From: Channallabes apus
Lineage: Eukaryota; Chordata; Actinopteri; Siluriformes; Clariidae
NCBI GenBank assembly: GCA_030522415.1
Contig: CM060108.1
Location: forward strand, 53,422,452 to 53,486,451
Reading direction: 5' to 3'
DNA: 64,000 nt
The notes under the pieces are model-generated. The model did not search any database, had not been told where the DNA came from, and saw only the letters and a list, made by a program, of their open reading frames with translations. Positions within the stretch are counted from its first letter, which is position 1, and each line of letters begins with the position of its first letter. The position numbers were made by a program, and so were the translations under genes. Shown piece after piece: positions 31,264 to 43,906 of this stretch.

Positions 31264-34200
31264 TCCTTGCGTGTGTGTGAGAGTGTGTGTGCGTGAGTGC
31301 GTATATATCACTTTTTAATACACAAACACAGAAAAATGGGTATTTTTTGGTGCTTCCAACTTTTACTTTCTTTGGGCAATTTAAATAGGAGTAATATTAA
31401 ACAGCGTGTGTGAGTGTGTATGTGTGTGTGCCCTGCGATGGATTGGTGTACCCCGCCTAATGCCCAAAGTCCCCCGCGACCCTGAACACAGGATTAAGCG
31501 GTATAGAAAATGAATGAATGGATATTAAACAGCAAAAATGAAGAGTGGCTGTTATATACAATCCATAATAAACCAGGAATAAAACTAAATAATGCTTGAT
31601 TGATTAAAACTTAATTTAGAGCAGTAATGGAAATAGTTCTACATCTATTTAAATTCTTTACATACCATTTATTTAATATTATAAGTTCAGACAATCAGCA
31701 GATACTCTCACTTTGACCAATGCGAGATAGAGTTCTGTCTTGTAGCTATCAGTTTGTTTCCATTGTTGCATTCTAATTAACTAACTAACTACTAACTTTT
31801 GTACTCAAGTACAAGTACTGTTATTCCAGTGAAATTTTACTGAAGTACAAGTAAAGTTACCATTATAAAAATCTAATAGAGTTAAAAATTTACTCAGAGT
31901 AATCAGTAATTCCTCGATAAGGGCAAAGGCCAGTAGTTCTTTTTTCAGTTTCCAGATCCCCTGTCCGTTCTTGCTTAGACGGTGGAGCTCTGTTTATTTT
32001 TCAGTTTCCTTTTATTTCCTTTGGAGTTTCTAATTAATAATCCCATGCCATCTCTACATGGGAGGGTCTTCCCGTGCATATCACAAGCACTCTCACAACT
32101 AAAGCCCTGCGTCAGGGCTCTTTTAATCATTTAAACATCTTGTGGTGCAGCTCTCCATACTGCACCAATCTTCTTCTTCTTCTTCTTTGTCTTTCGGCTG
32201 TTCCCTTTCAGGGGTCGCCACAGCGAATCATCTTCCTCCATCTAACCCTATCCTCTGCATCCTCTTCTCTCACACCAACTAACTTCATGTCCTCTCTCAC
32301 TGCATCCATAAATCTCCTCTTTGCTCTTCCTCTAGACCTCCTGCCTGGCAGTTCCAACCTCAGCATCCTTCTACCGATATATTCACTCTCTCTCCTCTGA
32401 ACATGTCCAAACCACCTCAATCTGGCCTCTCTGACTTAGGCCATATCTCCAAAACATCTCACATGGATTGTCCCTCTGATGAACTGATTCTTGATCCTAT
32501 CCATCCTTGTCACTCCCAAAGAGAACCTCAACATCTTCAGCTCTGCTACCTCTAGCTCTGCCTCCTGTCTTTTCTTCAGTGCCACTGTCTCTAAGCCGTA
32601 GAGCATTGCTGGTCTCACCACTGTCCTGTACACCTTTCCTTTCATTCTCGCTGATACTCTTTTATCGCACAACACACCTGACACTTTTCTCCACCCATTC
32701 CAATCTGCCTGTACTCGTCTCTTTAAGTCCTTTGAACACTCTCCGTTGCTCTCGACCGTTGACCCTAAGTACTTAAAATCCTGCACCTTCTTTACCTCTG
32801 CTCCCTGTAGCCTCACTGTTCCTCTTGGGTCCCTCTCATTCACACACATGTATTCCGTCTTGCTGGGCTAACCTTCATTCCTCTGCTTTCCAGAGCGTAC
32901 CTCCACCTCTCCAAATTTTCCTCTACCTGTTCCCTGCTCTCGCTACAAAGCACAATGTCATCTGCAAACATCATAGACCATGGAGACTCCTGTCTAACTT
33001 CATCTGTCATCCTGTCCATCACTAGAGCAAACAAAAAGGGGCTTAGAGCCGATCCTTGATGCAGACCCACCTCCACCTTGAACTCTTCTGTCGCACCTGC
33101 AGCACATCTCACCCTTGTCTTACAACTCTCATACATGTCCTGTACCACTCGACCATACTTCTCTGCCACTCCAGACTTCCTCATACAACACCACAGCTCC
33201 TCTCTCGGCACCCTGTCGTACGCTTTCTCTAAATCTACAAAGACACAATGCAACTCTTTATTACCTTCTCTGTACTTCTCCATCAGCATCCCCAAACCAA
33301 ATACTGCATCTGATGTACTCTTTCTAGGCATAAAACCATATTGCTGCTCACAAATTCTCACCTCTGCCCTTAACCTAGCTTCCACTACTCTTTCCCACAG
33401 CTTCATTGTATGGCTCATTAGCTTTATACCTCTGTAATTGCCACAGCTCTGCACATCTCCCTTGTTCTTAAAAATCGGCACCAATGTGATTTCAAATGTA
33501 GCGAAGTACAATACTTCAAACAAAACATACTTAAATAAAAGTCAAATTACAGATTTTAAAAACTACTTTGAAAAGTAGAAGTACACAAAAAAACTACTTA
33601 TGTACTTTCCACCTCTGCTTTCCACCTCTGCTAGCTACAGTACCATAACTAATGTGCAGTTAGATCTCACTAGTTGCTTCTGTTAGTTAGTAAGTTATAA
33701 ACTGAGTGCTTTAAACTGAATGTTTAAAAGTTAAGCTGTTTTTATATCATACAGGTGATACAGGTGTCACAAACACTTTAAACGTTCTGTAAAGATCCTT
33801 ATTCAGGTTTATCCTTGACTTTAACTCATGTAATGACATCTAATGAACGTTCTGGTGCAGTCATGTGACAATCTGTGAGTTACTGATCGGCAGGTTTGGA
33901 GGTCAAGCCACAGCATTGCCAAGCTTCCTATATGAAGAGCTTGAGCGAGGTCCTTAACCCTACCTGCTCTAGGGGGCTCTGTATCCTGGCTGACCCTGCA
34001 CTCTGACCCCAGCTTCCTAACTGGGATATGCTAAAATATATATATATATATAATTTATAATATATAATTTATAATATATAATTTCAATATATAATTTCAC
34101 TGTGCTGTAAAGTATATGTGACAAATAATTGAATCTACATGGATTTAACATGAATTTACAACATGGAACGTGTGGATTTAAAAAAGAATTCAACTTTATC

Positions 34201-34379
34201 ATGATTTTAAAACTAGCTCACCATTAGCTAGCGTTTAAACTCTGAGTCCGGTGTGTTTTTCAGCGTGGCGTATTTATCAGGCTGTCTCGTTAAAGCTCTG
34301 AGAGACAAACAGCCAGAGCTCGACATCACCGAACAAGACGTGCTGTGTGTTCAGATCGCTGGCTTGTGCCATGACTTAG

Positions 34380-34422
<43 letters not shown>

Positions 34423-37400
34423 AAGTTCATATTTTAATATTTCTTGTAATAAAATATTTTATGTACGTAATTCACACATTAATTCTGTCTCGGTGAGAGT
34501 TAGTGTTCTCTTCTGCTCTGTTCTGTTTCGGTTCAGGAAGTTTATTAACATGCAGTTCTAGTTTCGGTTCGGTTTGGTGTAAATCATTACTGTAGTCTCA
34601 AGATATTACTGATCTATAAGTATTATAAGTATACTTAAGTACATAGTTAACGACATGTTTAGTGTAGGAATATAAGCATGTAAAATATATAGTTAATATT
34701 TCTTTGCCACTTAAGCTGCACAGATTAACGAAAACAGCCATTATTCATTGCACTTATCCATAATTAATAAGAGTAAGGATTTTAATAAATATTAACAGTT
34801 GTTCACTTTGGCAGGTCACGGTCCATTTTCTCACTTGTTTGACCGCATGTTTATTCCAAAGGTGCGTCCTGATCTGAAATGGGAGGTAGGAACTCAGTCA
34901 CTGCATAATCATGGATTGTAATAAATATTATTATTTAACATTTTAACTGTTCAACATGACAGTGTATTAAATAATGACTTTATTCCCTGTACTTGTCATT
35001 GGTCAGTGTGTAAGGTATAAATTAATCTTGGCAATGTACATGATAAATGTCTTCTTTTTTTTCTACACAAAAACAAGGTCATGTAAAGACTTTCAGGATT
35101 CCTTTAACTCTACCTGCTAAAGTTGTAACATATAGATAACAAACCTCACTTGGAAGGTGAACAAACACTTTCAAACCTCAGTGTAAATGTGTCCCTGTTC
35201 ATTATTGTTTCTCTGTTTGTATTTGCTTTGAAACAAATAGTTGCCTTCTCACATACTGAACATTAACATATCCTGTATACAGGGTTGTGGGGGCCTGGAG
35301 ACTATCCAGGATTTAGGGCACACCCTCGACCTGGTGCTAGGTTGCAGGGCACACACACACAACACACACTCAGGACAATTTGGGAACGGCAGTTAACCTA
35401 ACCTGCATATCTTGGGTCTGTGAGAAGAAACTAGAGTAGCCAGAGGAAACCAACCAAGCACTGGGAGAACATGCAAACTCAATGCACACAGACCCAACAA
35501 ACTGTCAACAAACTGAATTCAATAAGGACACTTGCACATGCAGAGCTCATTAGGGTCATGTTAAGCGCAGGAGATGATGGGAACTGTAGTTTATGTGCCT
35601 ACCTGGTGCAATCATGACATTCAGGTTAAGGATCTGAATCAAAATGCAGATAAGTTCAAGTTCAATTGAATACTCAAATTTATTTGAAACACAAAATGTT
35701 TCAAATGTCACAAAATGTTATTACTGTGCATGTTTTTTTTTCTGTCTCTGCAGCATGAGACTGCGTCAGTGCAGATGTTTGACCACCTGGTGAAGGTTAA
35801 TAATCTGGAGCCTGTGATGGAGGAATATGGTCTTTCTTTGCCCACTGACCTTGATTTTATCAAAGAACAAATCACAGGAGAACTGGACCGCTCAGAAAAT
35901 ATGGTATAGATTTAGTTTCATGTTTCTTTACAAGCTCAAACCTTACAGCAGATTGTCTAATATTTTCTTCCTTTGGCTGCAGTACAAGGGCAGACCTACG
36001 GAAAAGGAATTCTTGTATGAGATCGTGGCAAATAAGAGAACCGGTATTGACGTGGATAAGTGGGATTATATCGCCAGGTGCGTCTGTCATTCAGACTCAA
36101 ACTTTTTTTTTCATGTTGATGCTGAAATCACTCACAAAGGTATCACACAAACCTCATCTTTCTTTTCCACCTGAACAGAGACTCGTATCACCTGGGCATC
36201 CAGACCAGCTCAGACCACCGTGGTTTCATCAAGTTCACCCGAGTGTGTGAGGTCAATGGGAAGAACATCATCTGTGTTAGTGACAAGGTACATTGTTCAT
36301 ATTTACATTCACAGCATTCGGTAGATATACTTATATTTGGCGACTTACATCTATCTTATTAGATGTCTAAACAGTTGGGGTACCTAACAGATGTAGCTTG
36401 GAGTTTAAACCCATGACCTTATGATCCATAGCCCAACATCTTAACTCATTCATATATTCTCTATACTGCTTATCCTGTGTACAGGATTGGGGTCTCTGGA
36501 GCCTATCCCAGGAAAATTAGTGCATAAGGCGGGTACAACCTGGACAGGTTACCAATCCATCGCAGAGTGCACACACACACACACACAGGCAATTTGGGAA
36601 TGCTAATGAACCTATGCTGCAGATCTTTGAAACCAGAGGAAAACCACCAAGTGCAGGAAGAACATGCAAACTTCACACACATAGACCCATGGTGGGAATC
36701 GAACCTTTGACCCTAGAGGTGTGAAGCCACAGTGCTAACCACCACACTACCATGATGCGACCTCGATACACTGCTCTTTAAGTATGCATTTAGATGTTCT
36801 GAATGCTTCATAAAATATTATTCCAAGAATTTGTAGATGAAAAGGACAGGTAATAATCTTTAAGAACTAATTAGCAGATAAAAGTCAGAATTGACACTGT
36901 CGTTATTATTTACACTGTCCTAAGAGAAATCACACACTCCATGAGAAATGAAGACTAATACGGCAAGAGAAAAGCTGGTGGATGGCTGAGAAAAGGCAGG
37001 GGACAAAGACTTGGGTCCTGCACCGTCCTAAATCGAAGGTGTCTACTTAGCCACATTAGCTCATAAAAAATTTTTAGACAACAAATAGATCGTCTCGGGT
37101 TACTTTGCTGTAACCCTGTTCCCTGAAAAGGCGGGAACTTTGTTAAATGTGGCAAAACAGGGACTTCTTTTAAATTTCATGCTTAAAGAATAATTTATTT
37201 GCATTTCTTCATCCACAGAAAGTCAATGATGTATACAACATGTTTAACACACGATACTCCCTACACCACGAAGCCTATCAGGACAAAGTCACCACGGTCA
37301 TTGAGGAGATGTGAGTAACATTACCAACAAATTGTCAAGATGGACTAACCTGAGGTGACCAGAAGACGTAGCTTTAGCGGTTAGCCCAATGTAGCGTGGA

Positions 37401-40400
37401 GGATAAACCCAAACGCGGAAAGAAGCGAGTAGGCAGGATAGCCACGCGATTTAGTTTAAGGACTCTCACAAAAACGGAGCAAGGGAAAAACACAAATTTA
37501 ACCCGCGTCCTAAAGATACACACACAATAGCAAAAGACAACAGAACCAACATGTGAGTACTCACGGTTTGCTGAAACGACAACTGGAGCAACTCACGACA
37601 ACTCATTGGTGAGGTGATGAAGGGTTTGAATTGGGACAGGTGGAATACTGGGTGAATTCGGAGCGCCGCAGGCAGCTGGAGCCGGTAGGTGACAGGGTTG
37701 ATTCTGTGGGTGATGCGGTATGGTCCGATGAACCTGGGGGAGAGCTGTTTGGACTCGGTGTGAAGGTGGAGGTTTTTTGAGGAAAGCCATACCTTGTCAC
37801 CTACATGGTACAGTCGTCCCGGGGGATGTCGACGGCGGTGTTGGTGAGTGTAACGGATGTTGGCACGTTGAATGGCCCGGTTGGTCGTGATCCAGAGCCG
37901 CCGACATCTGCGGACCAACTGTTGGGCCAACGGTACATCAACCTCCGGTTCTGGGTGGTTGAACACGGAAGGTTGGAAACCGTGACATACCTCAAATGGG
38001 CTTAGGTTGGTGGCTGAGGAGATGTGAAGGTTATGTGATAACTCAGCCCAGATGAGGTAGCGGGCCCAGGAGCGCTGCCGGACCGCCACGAAACATCTCA
38101 GATAGCGCTCCAGTTGTTGGTTGGTCCGCTCCGTCTGACCGTTAGTCTGTGGGTGGCATCCGGAGGACAGACTGCAGGTGGAGTCGATCAGATGGCAGAA
38201 GGCCTTCCAGAACCGGGCTGTGAACTGGGGCCCTCTGTCCGAGACAATGTCCTTGGGGAACCCATGCAGACGGACTACGTGCTCTAATATCAACTCTGCT
38301 GTCTCCTTAGCTGACGGGAGTCCGGCGAGAGCCACCAGATGCACGGTTTTAGAGAACCGATCCACGATTGTGAGGATGGTGTCCTTTCCTTCGGAGGCCG
38401 GCAGGCCCGTGATGAAGTCGACGGCGATGTGCGCCCAGGGCCGTCGAGGAACTGGAAGTGGCTGTAGTTCTCCTGGGGTTGGTTGATTGGAGCTTTTGGC
38501 CCTGGCGCACACGGGGCATGCCTGAACGAACTCTCGGACGTCCCTCGTCATGGATGGCCACCAGAAGTCGCGCTGAAGGAATTGGAGGGATCGCCGGGTG
38601 CCCGGATGTCCTGAGATGGGTGATGAGTGCCCCCATTGGAGGACCTCTGGTCTTATCACCTCGGGCACGAAGAGTCGTCCAGGTGGCACACCTGTCGGTT
38701 CGGTCTCTGTACCTTGTGCCTGGCGGACTCTCGTTTCCAGGTCCAGTTGGAGGGGGGCGATGATCCTGGAGGATGGAAGAACCGACGCGGGGTCCGCCCG
38801 GTGGAGGTCCACCTCTAGCTGTCGTGAGAGGGCGTCTGCTTTGGTGTTTTTGGACCCCGGGCGGTATGAGAGGTGAAAGTTGTAACTTTCAAAAAAGAGA
38901 GCCCACCGCGCCTGTCGTGGGTTTAATTGTCTAATTGTTTTTATGGTGATGAGGTTTTGATGGTCTGTCCAGATTATGAATGGCTCGCTGACGCCCTGGA
39001 GCCAGTGATGCCATTCCTCCAGAGCCCACTTTATGGCCAGCAGTTCGCGGTCCCCTACCCCGTATCGCTGCTGAGTGGGATTAAATTTTCTGGAGAAAAA
39101 GCTACATGGGTGTAGCTTTTGATCTGGACCTCGTTGTGAGAGGATAGCCCCAGCGCCCACATCTGAAGCATCCACCTCTACAACGAATGGTTGACTGGCA
39201 TCTGGATGGTGGAGAATCGGTGCAGTGGTGAAACGATGACACAGTGACCGGAAGGCAGATATGGCGACCGGGTTGAGGTGAAATGGAAGGGGTGAAGGAC
39301 GTGTCAGGGCGGTTAGGGGGGCGGCAACTGTACTGTAGCCCCGGATAAAGCGACGATAGAAGTTCGCAAACCCGAGAAACCGTTGAAGCTGCTTAAGGGT
39401 CTTGGGTAGGGGCCAATGACGCACAACCTCTAGCTTCTGTGGGTCCATGGCCACACCCTGGGGCGAGATGACAAAACCCAGGAACGTGGTGGAGCGCTCG
39501 TGAAAAGCGCACTTTTCCAACTTACAGTACAGTTGGTGGGCGAGTAATCTCTTGAGAACCGCTCTGACGTGCTGGGTGTGTTCTTCCATAGTGCTTGAGT
39601 AGATTAAAATATCATCCAGGTAAGCGAATGCCCACCGGCCGAGCATGTCACGAAGGACATCGTTGATCAGATGTTGAAATGCGGCGGGGGCATTGCACAG
39701 TCCAAACGGCATGACGAGGGTTTCATAGTGTCCGGTGGGTGTCATGAAGGCCGTCTTCCACTCATCGCCCTCTCTGATGCGCACCAAGTTGTAGGCGCTC
39801 CGGAGGTCCAACTTCGTAAAGATGGTGGCGCCAGAGAGAGCGTCCAGGGCTGAGTTGGTAAGAGGCAGAGGATGTCGGTTTTTGACGGTGATGTTGTTGA
39901 GCCCCCGATAGTCGACACAGGGGCGAAGTTCACCGCCTTTTTTCTTCACGAAGAAGAACCCCGCGGCTGCAGGTGAGGAGGATGGTCTGATGGTGCCTTG
40001 GCGCAGGGCGTTGGTGACGTATTCCTCCATCGCCTTAGTCTCGGTGGAGGTGAGCGAATAGAGGTGGCCGCGGGGTGGAACCATACCAGGTTGGAGGTCA
40101 ATGGCGAGGTCGTAGGGACGATGAGGAGGAAGATGGGTGGCTTGTCGTTTACAGAAGACCTCCGCCAGGTCCCGATATGGCTCGGGGACAGCTTTGGTGT
40201 CGACGTCGGGGGCCTCAGACTCCCTAGAGCACGTCCCAGCCGCTGCCCGTAGGCATAGTTCGTTGCAGGTCGCGCCCCACTGGAGGATCCGATTTTGGGT
40301 CCAGGAGATTAGAGGGTCGTGTTGGAGCAGCCAGGGGTGGCCAAGAATGATTGGAGGTGACGAGATGGGGGTGACGAAAAATCTGAGTTGCTCCTGGTGC

Positions 40401-43400
40401 TGGTCGATGGAGATAGTGACGGGTTCGGTTCGGGTGCTGATTGGGCTGGTGGATAGGGGGCGACCGTCGACAGATGTGATACGAACGGGCTGGGATAACG
40501 CCTCGAGTTTTACCCCCAGTTTTTTGGCGTATGAAGAGTCAATGAAGTTACCTGCTGCCCCGGAGTCGATGAACGCAGCACTTCGGACTCGTTTGTGGCC
40601 AACCTGGAGGTGTACCTGAACCGTGAGATGGGAGGAGTTGGTGGTGATGGCGGAGAGACGAAGGTGACCCGGCGAGTATCTCTCTCCTCTCACCGGGCCT
40701 GGGCGTTTCCCGGTCTGAGAGGACAGGTTGCCCGGTGATGTGTGGCTGACCCACAATAGGCACAGAGCCCCTCACGGAAGCGTCTCTCCCGTTCTGCAGC
40801 GGTCAAGGAGGCGCGTCCTAGTTGCATGGGTTCCCCGGCTCCTGTGTCAACCACGGCAGGAGGTGGAGAACCGACATATCCCGGGGTGGCGTAGGTGACG
40901 GAGTCTGCGGGGCGTGGAGTGGTGACGGTGAAGGCGGGTGCGGGTCGTGGAGTGGTGACGGCGAAGGTGGGTGCAGGTGGCAGGGTGCGAGGGGCTGGCC
41001 TCGGGCGAGAGAGGAGGCGCTGGTCGATCCGGAGAGCGAGTTGGATCAGGCCCTCCAGGGTCGCAGGAAGCTCTCGCCCGGCTAGTTCGTCCTTGATTCG
41101 AGAAGCCAGACCCTCGTAGTAGGACGTCCGGAGCGCTGCATCGCCCCACGTGGTTTGAACGGCGAGAGTGCGAAATTCTGCTGTGTAGCGGCTCACGGGC
41201 AATCCTCCCTGCCTCAGGTGATAGAGTCTGGTGTCGGTCTGGTCTCCACCTCGCCCGCTGGATGTTCAAAGGTGAGTCTGAGTTGGTGGGTGAACTCATT
41301 GTAAGAGTGGGCGGTGTCCGTATCTGCCTGTAGAACTGCCGTGGCCCACTCTGCTGCCTGCCCTTTTAGCAACAAGACGAGAAGAGCAATGCGAAGGCGA
41401 TCGGTGGTGTACTTGGTGGCATTGAACTCAAACACCAGATCGAGAGCTGTCAGAAATACGCTGCACTTCCCGTCCGTGCCGTTCCACTTCTCTGGTAGAG
41501 AAAGAAAAACATCAGAAGGAGGGGGGGGGGGGATGATGCGGCGCCGCGATCGAGCAGTGATGCCATCAACAGCTGCGCGGAGATCCGTATTCTCCCGCCG
41601 GAGCTCAGCGACCTCGCGGCGGAGAGAAGCGAGATCCCCGGTTAGCTGATTGATTAGCGCCGCATGCCGATCTACAACGTCGCAGAGACTCGCATAATCC
41701 GCTGGGTTTACCGCGGAGGGCTCAGTCATTCTGTCAAGATGGACTAACCTGAGGTGACCAGAAGACGTAGCTTTAGCGGTTAGCCCAATGTAGCGTGGAG
41801 GATAAACCCAAACGCGGAAAGAAGCGAGTAGGCAGGATAGCCACGCGATTTAGTTTAAGGACTCTCACAAAAACGGAGCAAGGGAAAAACACAAATTTAA
41901 CCCGCGTCCTAAAGATACACACACAATAGCAAAAGACAACTGAACCAACATGTGAGTACTCACGGTTTGCTGAAATGACAACTGGAGCTGACATGGGCCG
42001 AACTCAATGACTGAGCGGTAAGCTATCGTTTGTTTACCTCTTTTATACTTCCTGGTTTTGCGCCCGTCTTACTTCCGGGTCCTAGTGCCGGGCGCAGATT
42101 GAGTGTGTATGACACAAATATACTGTATATGAGGTCTGCCTGGAAAGTATCCAGTCATGTAATGTGGATCACTTTCAACAGACTCTTGACCATGTTTGAT
42201 GAGTTTGTGCTACACTTTATTTGTGCTACAGACATTGGATCATCTCCGAAAGCCTTGTGAATCATCTGAATAGATTTGTTGCTGTACTCACTCAGTCTTT
42301 TAGAATGCAATGGCCACACTGTATAGTGGTGTACTGTATAGCAGGCCACTGCCTTGTACAGTGAAGTTGTCTCATATATGCACATTCCAGTCCACTGTCC
42401 ATTGGCAAACTATTGCATACTAAAAAAATCATACTTTAGTTAAGTTAAAAATACTTCATATTAACATAAACACATCTCCTGTTATACTGAACTTCCTGCC
42501 TCCTAACACACTGTATAAATGCAGATCATTTCCTGCTATCTGTTTCACCCAGATGAGGATGGGTTCCCTGTTCAGTCTGGTTCCTCTCAAGGTTTCTTCC
42601 TATTACCATCTCAGGGAGTTTTTCCCTCTCGGCTCGTTCATCAGGGACGATCTGATCATTCTGATTCAAACACGTTTTTCACATTTCATACAAATTTCCA
42701 TAATTTTGTGGATTCTGTGAAGTTGTTTTGCAACAATGACCATTATATAAAAGTGAATTGAATTGAATTGAATTGAATTGAAATGAATTGAATTGACTGG
42801 CAACAGGGGCATGGCGTCCACAGATTGAGCTCCAGCCCAGGTGTATTTGCAGGCCCTGGCTCCATTCTCACAGGTAGGGACGGTATAGGAAAGTGGTCTG
42901 AGCGAGACGTTTTAGCTAATGTGCATGCACTGACTGTAAGCCCGCTGTCACTATATAGATTAAAAATCAGTCAAACATTACAGTACATTACAGTCATATA
43001 GTAGCAGAGTGTTGCTAGCTATACAGTACTAGAGACACTCTGCTGCTGTATGTACTTTATACAGTGCCAAAGGTACCTTAGGCCCCAACTGTGTTCTCAA
43101 TTTACTGTACAGCAAAGAGCCACAAACTACTTCATGTATTCAGCGTCTGAACTGCGTAAGAATTACCACCTATAGAAAAGCAACATTTTTGTCAAATTAT
43201 TTTCAGTAACTGTAAACATAATGGTTAAATGCTGTATATTTTCACATGTGTAATGTAATCTCTCCACAACTGGTAACTCAAATACAAAAATGTCCACACT
43301 GCAGGATATCAGAGGCCTTGGTTAAGGCTGATCCTTACATTCTAATCAAGGGATCAACTGGACAATGCAGAATGTCAGAGGCCATAGATGACATGGAGGC

Positions 43401-43766
43401 TTACACCAAGCTCACAGGTCAGCTCAGGATGTGGTGGTACATGATGAATTACAATATTTGGCACAAATGTTATTGCTTTTATTATAGCTGCATGTTAGGT
43501 AGTGTAGTGTTAGTGAACAAATGAGTTAAATTAAAGTTTGTAGATACTTTTTAGAAGATGATTGACTTTTGCTCCATAATGGACATGTCAGGAGCGGGGG
43601 AAGGCAGGAGAGGGAAGAACCCAATAGCAGACACAGATTCTCTTAAAGGAATTTATTAGGGCACTAAAGGGTTAAATAAACAGCGACAGGAGGAGTGTGT
43701 ATGTGTGGGTGTGTGCGTGTCTGTGTGAGTGAGAGAGTCGGCGCGCAGCAGGGAGCAGCGCGTGTA

Positions 43767-43804
<38 letters not shown>

Positions 43805-43867
43805 TGAGTGAGCGAGAGAGAGTCAGCGCGCAGCCGCGAGGGGGGACGCGTGTATGTGTGAGCGCGC

Positions 43868-43906
<39 letters not shown>

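Larger units (their letters stand above)
37333..42114 (-). mobile_element. Ty3/gypsy chromovirus 1 with 5-bp target duplication
   Basis: 4782 bp, flanked by caaat (37328-37332 and 42115-42119), in copy B intron 9 and antisense to the gene. The 5' LTR is 41732-42114 (383 bp, TGTCATAC...CTTGACA on the minus strand). The 3' LTR is a 257-bp remnant, 37333-37589. In the shared part I count two differences, so the insertion is young. The pol end and the first part of the 3' LTR are deleted. Confidence 0.93.

Noticed and set aside
38178..40619. Several plus-strand frames of 60-160 codons opposite chromovirus 1 pol
   Set aside because: Shadows of the minus-strand pol frame; no domains and no splice context.
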